A stretch of DNA of 64,000 nucleotides from Rhodonellum psychrophilum GCM71 = DSM 17998 (GTDB lineage Bacteria > Bacteroidota > Bacteroidia > Cytophagales > Cyclobacteriaceae): assembly GCF_000381545.1 (NCBI RefSeq), contig NZ_KB906684.1:1-64000 (forward strand). Direction: 5' to 3'. The stretch's first letter is position 1; each line of letters begins with the position of its first letter. Under the pieces are notes generated by a model that saw nothing but the letters and a program-made list of their open reading frames with translations, had not been told where the DNA came from and ran no database searches. The translations under genes and the position numbers were made by a program. Positions 19,664-28,850 of this stretch are shown here, one piece after another.

Positions 19664-20557
19664 TTAGAAATTTGACAAATTCAACTTAAGATCCATTTTC
19701 TTACTATCGTGATGATTTATAGTTTCCACTGTGTTTTCGATATTCTGCCTTGAAGAGGCACCGAAAAGGATTGATTCAACGTTTGGTAAATTACTGACAT
19801 ACTCCAAAGCTTCTCCTGCCGGAATCGCTCCTCCACCTAGGACCTGCATAGCGATAACCCTACATCTTCCTTCACTTAAAACCTTCTCGTATAGTTCTTT
19901 GCCACCTGACATCCTAAAGTTAACCTTGTTTATTGAAGCACAGATAATTGGGTTCTCAATTCCACCATTTTCCAATACATTCAAGAGTTTAGGTAAATTC
20001 ATTGTGATGAATCCAGGCTCAGCGTTGTATTTTTGTTTGACATATTTTGCGTATGCAACAAGGAATTCATTCATGCCAAGTCCCAAAAGAAGATCGGTGA
20101 TTACATTTTGCAGGAAAATTACCGGTGTATTGATCCCCTTGAACATCTTCATTTCGGAATCTATCAATAACTCCATTATTGAAATATAATCTTTTGATAA
20201 ATACGCTACGCCTCCTTTAAAGAGAGATCCTAGGAAGTTGCCAGGCACATATTGTTTCAGCGTTCCAGGGATACCCAGTTCAGTTACCGCATTTGCATAT
20301 TTGTGTGCATAAGGCATGCAGGGATAAATTTTAAAATCCTGGTATTTAGTGGGGTTGTTTCTAATAATGTCGCAGATGTTTGCAATTCTATCATGGGTGG
20401 TGCACATGAAGGTGTTTATTCCTGATTCCCTTGCAATATCAAGTGTTTTAATAATTGCCGAATCATCTTTGAATTTTATTGATTGCGCACGTGACTTTTC
20501 GTCAGAAATATGGTTTACAGCAAAAAACTGGTTATCTCCGAATATTATTCTATCCAT
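19664..20557 (-). CDS. Aldo/keto-reductase-like TIM-barrel protein
   Basis: 297 residues, not fully recognised. Segments fit the aldo/keto reductase barrel order: TLDIARESGINTFMCT in the position of the 'a.e.GinffDT' strand, and near the C-terminus SILFGASSRQNIENTVE (~262-278), the usual NADPH-adenine loop. The catalytic Asp-Tyr-Lys-His set is not evident, so it may be a non-canonical or non-redox barrel. Its start lies 2 bases after the stop of the Gfo/Idh gene, implying co-expression and a shared pathway, perhaps making an unusual sugar for the polymer. Confidence 0.55.
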   Translation of the reverse strand: MDRIIFGDNQFFAVNHISDEKSRAQSIKFKDDSAIIKTLDIARESGINTFMCTTHDRIANICDIIRNNPTKYQDFKIYPCMPYAHKYANAVTELGIPGTLKQYVPGNFLGSLFKGGVAYLSKDYISIMELLIDSEMKMFKGINTPVIFLQNVITDLLLGLGMNEFLVAYAKYVKQKYNAEPGFITMNLPKLLNVLENGGIENPIICASINKVNFRMSGGKELYEKVLSEGRCRVIAMQVLGGGAIPAGEALEYVSNLPNVESILFGASSRQNIENTVETINHHDSKKMDLKLNLSNF

Positions 20558-20559
20558 AA

Positions 20560-21573
20560 TTATAAGGTTGATTGGTTTTTGATCAATGAAATGGTTTTAT
20601 CTGTTTTCCATGCGCTGTCAAAGGTGTTGATATCCTTTTTTGTTTCACCTTTCACAGATTTTATGAAATAATCGATTTGAGCCGAATATTCTTCCCCTCT
20701 CAAATAGAAGTTCACCTCATCTGTTAGATCCGTGACATACTTTACATTCCATCCTTTTGAATATCCTTTTGGGAATTTGTCACCCTTGAAATAAATTTTT
20801 AATTCATTTGCATCGGAGACAATTTTTCCTTCGGTTCCTATAATTGTGATGGATGTTGACATTTTCCTATAGGTTTCATCACTCCAGTTAACGGAAATAA
20901 CTCCTGATACACCCGATTTAATGCTCACCAATGCGTATACTGAATCATCAACATTCTTTGAATAGATCGACTTTAGAATCGACCCTTTGCAGGATTCAAT
21001 TGGTGCAATGATGTCATTGATCAAATCAATTACATGTGATGCATAATCCATTAGACAACCTCCTCCCTCATTGGGATCTGAACGCCAAGTTTCACTTTTT
21101 TTCTTGACCGCAACCGGGCCGTAAGCCTCTCCTTGAAAATGCGTGATTTCACCAATAAATCCCTCTTTCACAAGTTTTTTAACTTCTTTGAAAGTGCCAA
21201 CAAACTTATTGTGATATCCAACTTGATTTACAAGTCCAGTCTGTTTTGCGAGTTGACTCAATTCAAAACTTTCTTCAGGATTAAGGCAAAAGGGTTTTTC
21301 AGTGAATACATGAATTCCTCTTTTCAAAAGTTGTTTCACCATGGGGTAATGGTGTTTGGTTGGTACAGCAACAAACACTGCGTCTGGTTGGGATTCATCC
21401 ACCATTTTAAGGTAATCAGAAAAGCATTTGTAACCACTGTATCTTTCAAGGACATCAACGACCATCTTTGATGTGTCACAGACTCCGACAATTTCTACAT
21501 TTGGATGTGCTCCCAAAATTGAGAGATGGGATATCCCCATTTTTCCTGCTCCTATTAAAGCAACTTTTACCAT
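20560..21573 (-). CDS. Gfo/Idh/MocA family oxidoreductase
   Basis: 337 residues from the chosen start. The frame extends upstream to 21642, but MVKVALIGAGKMGISHL at 21573 begins exactly at the Rossmann strand, with AAGG about 8 bases before it. NAD-binding GAGKMG is at ~8-13; EKPF at 92-95 is the family's cofactor/catalytic loop; GGGCLMDYASHVIDL (~170-185) holds the usual catalytic Asp-x3-His. The family oxidises or reduces sugars and sugar nucleotides, for example at C3 before amination. Paired with the AKR-like gene 2 bases downstream and placed within the polysaccharide region, so sugar modification is likely; substrate unknown. Confidence 0.88.
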   Translation of the reverse strand: MVKVALIGAGKMGISHLSILGAHPNVEIVGVCDTSKMVVDVLERYSGYKCFSDYLKMVDESQPDAVFVAVPTKHHYPMVKQLLKRGIHVFTEKPFCLNPEESFELSQLAKQTGLVNQVGYHNKFVGTFKEVKKLVKEGFIGEITHFQGEAYGPVAVKKKSETWRSDPNEGGGCLMDYASHVIDLINDIIAPIESCKGSILKSIYSKNVDDSVYALVSIKSGVSGVISVNWSDETYRKMSTSITIIGTEGKIVSDANELKIYFKGDKFPKGYSKGWNVKYVTDLTDEVNFYLRGEEYSAQIDYFIKSVKGETKKDINTFDSAWKTDKTISLIKNQSTL

Positions 21574-22132
21574 TTTGTTCAACCTTATTTCTGATAATTT
21601 TTTTAACTGCAACCAAAAATGAATTTCTAAAATAAAACCCACTAATTAATTCCAAAGTACTTTATTTAATATTTAAAAAGCAACTAAATGTATGTAAAAT
21701 AAAACTAGGGTAAACATTTGATTTTTCTTAAACTTTTGTATTGTTCAAATATACAAAATTGGTTAGCATTTTAAACGTACTTTTTTTTGGTTGAAAAGAT
21801 TGACGATTTTAGGTCAGAGACAACCTGGAATTTCAAATTAATGAAGGGTAACCCGTTATTTTTTGTGGATTGGAAAGTTTTTTTGTTTTTTTCCTCTGTT
21901 TTCCATTCATGGTTTCAAGCGAAATATTCAGAGCATATAGTATTGATCTTAAGCGAATTGAATTTTGTTTTGAGCACGATTGAATGATCGAAAGGTCATT
22001 AAAATGTATTTCAAATAAAAAAAAATGTAATTCATTTGGAATAAAGCTGTTTTTTTCTCTAAATTTACAACAATAAATAAGGGGTGATGAAAAGCTTATT
22101 CTTTGTTCACTTTTAAATTAAACAGAATCGAT
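21574..22132. other. Divergent intergenic region
   Basis: About 560 AT-rich bases between divergently transcribed Gfo/Idh and sugar-transferase genes, therefore expected to hold both promoters. One good minus-strand -7 box is listed separately. A 66-codon plus-strand ORF at 21787-21987 has no family features and is not accepted. Confidence 0.45.
21746..21753 (-). promoter_or_regulatory. Candidate Bacteroidota -7 box (TATATTTG)
   Basis: Exact match to TAnnTTTG on the minus strand, about 170 bases upstream of the Gfo/Idh start. The same extended string, TTTTGTATATTTG, precedes the IscA-like gene at 42.4 kb. No convincing -33 TTTG could be placed at the usual distance. Confidence 0.4.
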
Positions 22133-22822
22133 ATGGCTACTACAATTTCAAAATTAAACCGGATCAACGAATTTGCCATCAATGCTGATTTTATACTTAA
22201 TCGGTATTCCATTAATTTATTGGACAGTTCACAGACTTTTGCGAAAAGAATTTTTGAATTATTTTTAGTTTCTATTTTCCTCATTCTAGTGGCAAGCTGG
22301 TTGTTTCCAATAATCGCTATTTTTATCAAGTTGGAATCTAAAGGGCCTGTGTTTTACAAGCAACTCAGACACGGTCAAAACAATGTTCCATTTTATTGTA
22401 TGAAATTTAGAAGTATGAAATTTGAACCTTCTGGTCATTTTAAGCAAGCATCTAAAGATGATTCAAGGGTAACCAAGGTTGGGTCTTTTTTGAGAAAAAC
22501 CAGTTTGGATGAATTGCCTCAATTATTAAATGTCTTGATTGGAGAAATGTCCCTTGTCGGACCTAGGCCACATGCGATCCCAATGAATAAAGAATTTGCC
22601 GATAAAATTGAGAATTTTATGTTTAGACATATGGTTAAGCCTGGAATTACAGGTCTTGCACAATCAAAAGGATTTAGAGGTGAGATCAACGATGCTTTTG
22701 ATATGAATGCCCGTCTTAGATATGACTTGTTTTACATAAAAAATTGGAGTCTTCTATTTGATATTAAAATCATCTTTTTGACTTTTTATAGTTTGATTTT
22801 CAAAAATGAAAATGCCTATTAA
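22133..22822 (+). CDS. Initiating sugar-phosphate transferase (Bac_transf), paralog 1
   Basis: 229 residues from the ATG at 22133; the longer frame starts at a TTG (22103), but the paralog at 28851 aligns from this ATG. One membrane helix (~45-67), then the bacterial sugar transferase domain: ESKGPVFYKQLRHG, FRSMKF, LRKTSLDELPQLLNVL, SLVGPRPHA (~140-148) and KPGITGLAQ. This short, single-helix form is the catalytic core of PglC/WcaJ-type enzymes that load the first sugar-phosphate onto undecaprenyl phosphate. It should start the repeat unit built by the glycosyltransferases at 10-13 kb. It ends in NENAY, like NDNAY in paralog 2. Confidence 0.92.
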   Translation: MATTISKLNRINEFAINADFILNRYSINLLDSSQTFAKRIFELFLVSIFLILVASWLFPIIAIFIKLESKGPVFYKQLRHGQNNVPFYCMKFRSMKFEPSGHFKQASKDDSRVTKVGSFLRKTSLDELPQLLNVLIGEMSLVGPRPHAIPMNKEFADKIENFMFRHMVKPGITGLAQSKGFRGEINDAFDMNARLRYDLFYIKNWSLLFDIKIIFLTFYSLIFKNENAY

Positions 22823-22845
22823 AATGATTTAGTTTTTGTAAAGAA

Positions 22846-22876
22846 AAGCTTTGAGGGTCCCTTAAAGCTTTTTTTT
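22846..22876 (+). terminator. Rho-independent terminator after sugar transferase 1
   Basis: AAGCTTTGAGGG pairs with CCTTAAAGCTT (about 11 bp including one G-T) around a tiny loop and is followed by a run of eight T, 24 bases after the stop codon. Confidence 0.8.
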
Positions 22877-22925
22877 ATTTTTTCAATTTTTAATTCATCC
22901 ATCATTCTTTTCATTTAGGTGTTTA

Positions 22926-23093
22926 AACCCAAATCCCCATAAGGTTTCTCAATAGGCGATGATACTGTTAGGAAACATTTTATTTTGAATACTAGACATA
23001 AAACCGATTAGGGGAAGTCGAAAAAAGCAAACAAAGGACTGATTATTAAGCGATATCAGGCTGGAACTGGATAGGCAATGCACAACAAGGGTT
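22926..23093 (+). repeat. Dispersed intergenic element, copy G (degenerate)
   Basis: 168 bases. Begins AACCCAAATCCCCATAAGG and ends GCAATGCACAACAAGGGTT, a worn form of the family ends. The core AAGTCGAAAAAAGCAAACAA near 23017 aligns with AAGTCCAAAACAGTAAACAA in copy E, followed in both by GACTGATT and TTAAG. Lies between sugar transferase 1 and the IS4 remnant. Confidence 0.6.
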
Positions 23094-23243
23094 TTATAAG
23101 ATTCCCACAGTTTCCCGAATTAGTTTTTTTATGAGGCATGGGAATCAATGATTAAGCTTAGTTCGCTTTTTAATTTTAGTCAATAGAATTAATGGGAAGT
23201 TCTAGAAAGTTTGGTAACAAGTAGGCCTAAAGATTATTACTGC

Positions 23244-24424
23244 TATCCGAGTAAATTCTAAAATTTGAAAAAATGCCTTCTGGCGTTCAAATTAAAAGCG
23301 ATTTTTTTTGGTTTTGCCCCCCTGTTTTAAACTGAACAATTCAAATTGTACTATTTTCAGATTCCTGATAAACCTGATAATCTGCCTGATCTGGCCAGCT
23401 TTATCATGGAAATGTAGGTGAAGATGTTCATCTCCGCCATATTTAAAATGGTCATAAACTGCTCAGCTTCTTTGCACTGCCTGTGAATTACCGAAAACGA
23501 TAAATTGGCTATCAAAACTACCCACACCTGCGTTTTGATTCCCTCCAAGCTGTCCGAATAAAAATACCCCAATTCAACGTTTTGTTTCAACTGCATGAAC
23601 AGGATTTCAATGTTTCATCTGTATTTGTAAAGCAGAAGGATTGTACCGTCACTGTAGTCGAACCTATTGGATACAAACTCCAATATTCTAGCGCTGACCG
23701 GATCATTTGTAAATGATCAATCTTGCCTTTAAAGGACCTTTTGATGGGTTTAGTATAATTATCTGATCAGCAGCGATCCCTCCATCAGCACAATCACTGA
23801 TGTGGTTTGGCTATCCTTCCAGAACATGATAATCAGCATTGTTATCGAGCCGGGTTGTGTCCGGCACCTTTGAATACATCTACAAACAATGAAATTGTTG
23901 ACGAATCAACGATCATGACTTTTCCTGGATCTACTTGACCGATCAGAAAGCTACATTGTACAGGTCTCAATTCATCCTTATAATAATCCAGAAGTTGATG
24001 ATAAATCGATTCAAATACCCCGCTGTGTCTGTTAATATTGGAATTGCTTAGTGTGCTGACCGCAGGAAGTTTGTCAATGCCCGGATATGTGAGGCGGTCT
24101 TTGAGGAAAAGCAGATTTTTACAAAGGCTGTTGAGCGAATGTCACTTGGTGACAACTCCGTAGAGCATAAACACCAGTTGCTTCCATGTGGTCATGGTCT
24201 TGGAATATCTGTCAATCTGGTGTTATGACACACAGGAGTCAACAATTTGTCGAGGAAGAAAAGAAAGTAGCTGACAAATTACTGGTTGACCGGCAAGATT
24301 CGTGTTTTTTTCGTGATGTTTTTTAGTGTTGTGATTTCAACCATCATAAATTTAGCGAGGTGTAAAAACCTCACTATTGTATTTTTCAAGAATCTTACCC
24401 CCCCCCCAGTATTTTTGTCGGATG
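23244..24424 (-). mobile_element. IS4-family remnant, copy 1
   Basis: About 1.18 kb, nearly identical by eye to copy 2 at 25589 and in the same orientation. Its right end read in reverse (CATCCGACAAAAATACT) matches the left end (TATCCGAGTAAATTCT), a short terminal inverted repeat. No target duplication was found. A run of C (24398-24407) near the right end replaces an A-rich tract in copy 2. Confidence 0.75.
23357..24347 (-). pseudogene. IS4-family transposase remnant, copy 1
   Basis: The minus-strand frame begins at MVEITTLKN (24347) and should continue through a DUF4372-like N-terminal part and an RNase-H-type DDE domain. It is broken by a frame change at a seven-A run (~24309), a TGA where copy 2 codes Cys-Tyr in VVTKCYSL (~24161), and a TGA in place of Trp inside the Y-(2)-R-(3)-E-(6)-K signature (~23611). 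The last open part is 79 residues, MQLKQNVELGYFYSDS onward. Confidence 0.8.
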
Positions 24425-24622
24425 ACAGTGTTTTAAAATCATGATTTTTTTTTTACTTTGAAAGGTATTTATAATTGTTAAATTATTGATTAGTTTCAGA
24501 GTTTACAATCAAAAAAACAGTGAGGATTTTTACAATCAAATTCCATTTTCAATTAGTTGAAGATCTAATCCAGTTCAATAAATAAAAAAAAACCAATATT
24601 TTTGGGTTAAAAACATTATCAA

Positions 24623-25564
24623 ATGAAAAAAATTGAAAAAAGGTTCTTGTTTTATTTTTTGTTACTAGGGGTTTTTATGGGCTGTACCCAAACCAATAAT
24701 TCCCAGGAAATACTTTTAATCATACATACCGATGACTATGGCCTTTCTAGTTCGCATAATCAAGCCACCTTAAAAGCATTTTCTTATGGAATAGTAAATT
24801 CTGCAAGCATTATGATGCCTTGTCCATGGGCAAATGATGGTGTGGAATATTGGAAAAAAAATAAGGATATGGATTTGGGATTGCACATCACCTTGACCAA
24901 TGAGTGGTTTACATACAAATGGGCACCGATGGCGGACAAAGAAAGTGTAAGTGGTTTGATGAATGAAAATGGTTTTATGCTTTCAAATTGCCAGACTTTA
25001 ACAGAGTTGGCAACACCTAAAGAAATTGAAACTGAAATGAGGGCGCAAATAGAAGCTGCTTTACAATCGGGCCTTGCTCCAACTCATTTGGACGCACATA
25101 TGAGCTGTGTCTTCAGAACCCATCCAGAAGTGATTGCATCATACCTACGCTTAGGAGAAGAATATTCAATTCCCCCTATGATTTCTAAGGCAAATTTGGA
25201 TAAATTGAAAAAATCATATCCCGAACTACTTATAGGAATAGATTTAAAGAAAATACCTGTTGTTAGCCAAATTCTGATTGCGGATGAAGCTCAATATGAT
25301 AAAATTGGTATGGAGGCACATTACACCGATATTTTACAGAAATTAAAGCCTGGATTAAATGTACTGTTAATACATACCGCATATGATGATCCTGAAATGC
25401 AAATCATGACAAAAAACCATGATTATTGGAATGCAGAATGGCGTCAAGCAGATTACGATTATTTCACCAGTGACCTAGCAAGGCAGGTCTTAAAAGACAA
25501 CAATATCAGGACTGTAACTTGGAGAGAAGTTGGATTAGAATATGTAAATAAAATAAATAAATAA
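24623..25564 (+). CDS. ChbG/YdjC-family carbohydrate deacetylase lipoprotein
   Basis: 313 residues. N-terminal lipoprotein signal with lipobox Cys around 21 (FMGCTQ). The ChbG/HpnK fold is shown by HTDDYGLSSSHNQAT (metal-binding Asp-Asp and the general base), NSASIMMPCPWANDG, DLGLHITLTNEW (metal-binding His) and THLDAHMSC with the third metal ligand. Members remove N- or O-acetyl groups from chito-oligosaccharides, hopanoid lipids or related glycans. The lipobox places it in an envelope compartment, so it could modify the exported polymer. It is framed by two directly repeated IS4 remnants with about 200 bases of leader, which suggests arrival as cargo of a composite transposon. Confidence 0.85.
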   Translation: MKKIEKRFLFYFLLLGVFMGCTQTNNSQEILLIIHTDDYGLSSSHNQATLKAFSYGIVNSASIMMPCPWANDGVEYWKKNKDMDLGLHITLTNEWFTYKWAPMADKESVSGLMNENGFMLSNCQTLTELATPKEIETEMRAQIEAALQSGLAPTHLDAHMSCVFRTHPEVIASYLRLGEEYSIPPMISKANLDKLKKSYPELLIGIDLKKIPVVSQILIADEAQYDKIGMEAHYTDILQKLKPGLNVLLIHTAYDDPEMQIMTKNHDYWNAEWRQADYDYFTSDLARQVLKDNNIRTVTWREVGLEYVNKINK

Positions 25565-25588
25565 ATGTTTACAATTAAGAAATACTAC

Positions 25589-26771
25589 CATCCGAGTAAA
25601 TTCTAAAACTTGGGAAAAGCCTTTTGATGTTCAAATTAAGGGCGATTTTTTTGGTTTTGCCGCCCCTGTTTTAAACTGAACAATTCAAATTGTACTATTT
25701 TCAGATCCCTGATAAACCTGATAATCTGCCTGATCTGATCAGCTTTATAAGGGAAATCTAGGTGCAGATGTTTATCGCCGCCATGTTTACAATGGTCACA
25801 AACTGCTCAGCTTCTTTGCACTGCCCGTGAATTACCGAAAACGATAAATTGGCTATCAAAACTACCCACTCCTGCGTTTTGATTCCCTCTAAGCTGTCCG
25901 AATAAAAATACCCCAATTCAACGTTTTGTTTCAACTGCATGAACAGGATTTCAATGTTCCATCTGTATTTGTAAAGCAGAATGATTGTACTGTCACTGTA
26001 GTCGAACCTATTGGACACAAACTCCAATATTCTAGCGCTGACCGGATCATTTGTAAATGATCAATCTTGCCTTTAAAGGACCCTTTGATGGGTTTAGTAT
26101 AATTATCTGATCAGCAGCGACCCCTCCATCAGCACAATCACTGATGTGGTTTGGCTGTCCTTCCAGATCATGATAATCAGCATTGCTATTGAGCCGGGTT
26201 GTGTCCGGCACCTTTGAATACATCTACAAACAACGAAATTGTTGACGAATCAACGATCACGATTTTTCCTGTATCTAATTGACCGACCAGAAAGCTACAT
26301 TGTACAGGTCTCAACATATCCTTATAATAATCCGGAAGTTGATGATAAATCGATTCAAATACCTCGCTGTGTCTGTTAATATTGGCATCGCTTAGTGCGC
26401 TGACCTTAGGAAGTTTGTCCATGCCCAGATATGTGAGGTGGTCTTCGAGGAAAAGCAAATTTTTACAAAGGCTGTTGAGCGAATAGCACTTGGTGACAAC
26501 TCCGTAGAGCATAAATACCAGTTGCTTCCAGGTGGTCATGGTTTTGTAATATCTGTCGCTCTGGTGTTCTGAAACACAGGAGTCAACAATTTGTCGAGGA
26601 GGAAAAGAAAGTAGCTGACAAATTACCGGTTGACCGGCAAAATTCGTGTTTTTTTCGTGATGTTTTTTAGTGTTGTAATTTCAACCATCATAAATTTTAG
26701 CGAGGTGTAAAAACCTCACTATTGTATTTTTCAAGAATCTTAAAAAAACCTCCCAGTATTTTTGTTGGATT
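25589..26771 (-). mobile_element. IS4-family remnant, copy 2
   Basis: About 1.18 kb, directly repeated relative to copy 1 and 1.16 kb away from it. Left end CATCCGAGTAAATTCT and right end (reversed) AATCCAACAAAAATACT form the short inverted repeat. No target duplication seen. It is better preserved than copy 1 but still lacks an intact transposase. Confidence 0.75.
25758..26691 (-). pseudogene. IS4-family transposase remnant, copy 2
   Basis: From ATG 26691 (MVEITTLKN) a -1 shift at a seven-A run leads into NTNFAGQPVICQLLSFPP and MTTWKQLVFMLYGVV, the DUF4372-like region. The frame stays open to IVIVDSSTISLF, which carries the first catalytic Asp, then stops at about 26186. After a damaged middle part it resumes at 26027 with YKYRWNIEILFMQLK, an exact Y-(2)-R-(3)-E-(6)-K IS4 signature. 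The shift at the A-run is shared with copy 1, so it predates the duplication or is a feature of the parent element. Confidence 0.8.
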
Positions 26772-27138
26772 AGGGAAAATTGGATCAGGTAGGAAAAGAA
26801 TTTCTCATGTGTTTATCAGAACTATATTTTGAATTTACCCCCCATAATTGCCAAAAAAATATCTCTTAGAAAGTAGAATACAAAATCAATTTTTCGCCTC
26901 TATTTCCTAATCCTAAAATATTTTGATATAAATGTAAATAAAAAATGATAAAACAATGAAATAATGATTTGTAAAATTAATAATAATAAAATATAAATAA
27001 TAAAAGTAATTTTAATATCAGTCTTAAATGTTTTGGAAAATTTTAAATAAAAATAAATGTTATTTAAATACAGAAAATTGGGTTTGATTGATTTTTATAC
27101 GTATTTTTAATTGTGTTATTTAATTACTTTTTATTCAG
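26772..27138. other. AT-rich intergenic region
   Basis: 367 AT-rich bases between the IS4 copy 2 and the SAF-domain gene. No ORF, hairpin or repeat seen; it probably holds the promoter of the next gene. Confidence 0.4.
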
Positions 27139-28341
27139 ATGGAAAATATTGAAGATTATACTATTAAAATAGGTTTGGTTGGAACAGGGATGATTGCTCG
27201 AGGTTTGACAAAGCTGATTCCCAAAAGAAAAGATATGGCCATCTCTAAAATTTTGACGAGAAGGCAAGGTTTTGTAGAAGGACTGGGAGTTGATCAATCT
27301 TACCTTACCACAAATCCTTTGGAACTTTTTGACAATTCGGATTTGATAATCGTGAGTACGGGTGATCCTATCTACAGTACGGAAGTTATTTTCCAGGCTT
27401 TTAAATACAATATTCCTGTATTGACCATGGATGCAGATACCCAGGTTTTAACAGGCAGCTGGCTTTCAGAAAGAGGACTCTTGTCAGAGGGTAATGGAGA
27501 TCAGCCCGGCTGTTTGGCGGTCCTGAAAAATGAGATAGTGGAAATGGGTTTTCAACCTTTGGTCTATGGGAATATTAAAGGTTACCAAAACCTTAATCCG
27601 TCCAAGGAAGACATGATGTTTTGGGCGAAAAAGCAGGGATTTAGTTTGAATTCTGTCACCTCATTTACGGACGGTACCAAGCTTCAAATCGAACAGTGCC
27701 TTGTCGCCAATGGATTGGACGCTAATATTGCCCAGAGGGGTTTGATAGGAGTTCAAACCGAAAATTTTCAAGAAGGTGCTTTTGACTTGGCTTCTCAAGC
27801 AAAAAAAATGGATGCAGTTTTAAGCGATTACTTGGTGTCAAAAGAATCTCCTCCTGGAGTATTTATTGTTGCTACTCACCATGAAGATCTTATTGAAGAA
27901 CTTGCAACCTATAAAATGGGTAAAGGGCCATTTTACCTTTTGTACAAGCCTGTTCATTTATGCATGTTTGAGATTTTTAAAGATGTAAAAAATCTTTTCT
28001 ATAATAAATCAGTCCTTTTGGACAATGGTAGATTTCCCACTGTAAGTGTTGCGACTATAGCAAAAAAGCCACTTAAGGCCGGAGATTTCATTGAAAAAGG
28101 CATTGGAAGTTTCGAAGTGCGCGGTGAGTGTATTAAATTTTCTGAAATGGTTGACCATGTTCCAATTGGATTAATGAGTCAAGCACGATTGAAAAATAAT
28201 ATTGAACCAGGTCAAATTATTTCATTCAGCGATGTTGAGATTCCAGACTCACTTGCGTTAAATGCTTGGTTTGAGACAATTAAAAACAATGTAACACCTC
28301 CCAAGAGAAAGATATCAACTCCTTTTCGTTACCAACGCTAA
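27139..28341 (+). CDS. NAD(P)-dependent oxidoreductase with C-terminal SAF domain
   Basis: 400 residues. An N-terminal Rossmann fold (IGLVGTGMIARGL at 10-22) is followed by a catalytic region with SDLIIVSTGDPIYSTEV and PVLTMDADTQVLTG, and a C-terminal SAF-like domain from ~315 (PLKAGDFIEKGIGSFEVRG, then ARLKNNIEPGQIISFSDVEI). This order matches the COG4091 group, annotated as homoserine-dehydrogenase-like, whose studied members act on branched or rare sugar acids and related compounds. SAF domains also occur in sialic-acid synthases. Its place just before a sugar transferase suggests a precursor or modification step, but the substrate is unknown. Confidence 0.75.
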   Translation: MENIEDYTIKIGLVGTGMIARGLTKLIPKRKDMAISKILTRRQGFVEGLGVDQSYLTTNPLELFDNSDLIIVSTGDPIYSTEVIFQAFKYNIPVLTMDADTQVLTGSWLSERGLLSEGNGDQPGCLAVLKNEIVEMGFQPLVYGNIKGYQNLNPSKEDMMFWAKKQGFSLNSVTSFTDGTKLQIEQCLVANGLDANIAQRGLIGVQTENFQEGAFDLASQAKKMDAVLSDYLVSKESPPGVFIVATHHEDLIEELATYKMGKGPFYLLYKPVHLCMFEIFKDVKNLFYNKSVLLDNGRFPTVSVATIAKKPLKAGDFIEKGIGSFEVRGECIKFSEMVDHVPIGLMSQARLKNNIEPGQIISFSDVEIPDSLALNAWFETIKNNVTPPKRKISTPFRYQR

Positions 28342-28850
28342 ATTCTTTTTGAATAGAATCTTCTGAACTCGGTTTAAGAATATTGCAATTTGTGAATTTT
28401 TTAAGCCGAAAATATTGTAACAACCTCGCCTGAGCAAAAGTAAAAGGGAAGGTTATTTTCAATTTTGATGTATGTGATTACTGTCCATTGCTGGATTGAA
28501 TTTTTAAATACAGGAGCTCAGTGGAAATGCAAAAGGATGAATTATGAAATAGATTTCCTTAAAATAAGGAGTGGGGATCTGGTCAGAATTATCTTTATTT
28601 TCAACCTAGAAAAATGAAGAAGAGGCAATGATTAATTTTTCAAGTGAAATTATTAAATTGTCTCGTAAGCATTAAACTGGTGTTTGAATAAATTAAAACG
28701 AATTAATAAACAAAAAAGAATTGTTTCAGTACCTTTGTTTCAAATACAAACACATAGGCCTGTCGAGTAGATGTTGGTGTTTTAAGTTTTTCCCATAATC
28801 GAATTTTTAATTAAAATAAGTTTGAGATTTTTTTAAAAAATATTTTCACA
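28342..28850. other. Intergenic region upstream of sugar transferase 2
   Basis: 509 bases without a credible gene. Contains the candidate -7 box listed separately. No terminator hairpin was identified after the SAF-domain gene. Confidence 0.4.
28730..28737 (+). promoter_or_regulatory. Candidate Bacteroidota -7 box (TACCTTTG)
   Basis: Exact TAnnTTTG match 114 bases before the sugar transferase 2 start codon. A TTTG stands upstream but too far (about 43 bases) for a standard -33 box. Confidence 0.35.

Noticed and set aside
21787-21987. 66-codon plus-strand ORF between divergent genes
   Set aside because: Composition is that of AT-rich spacer, no family features and no conserved neighbour arrangement.
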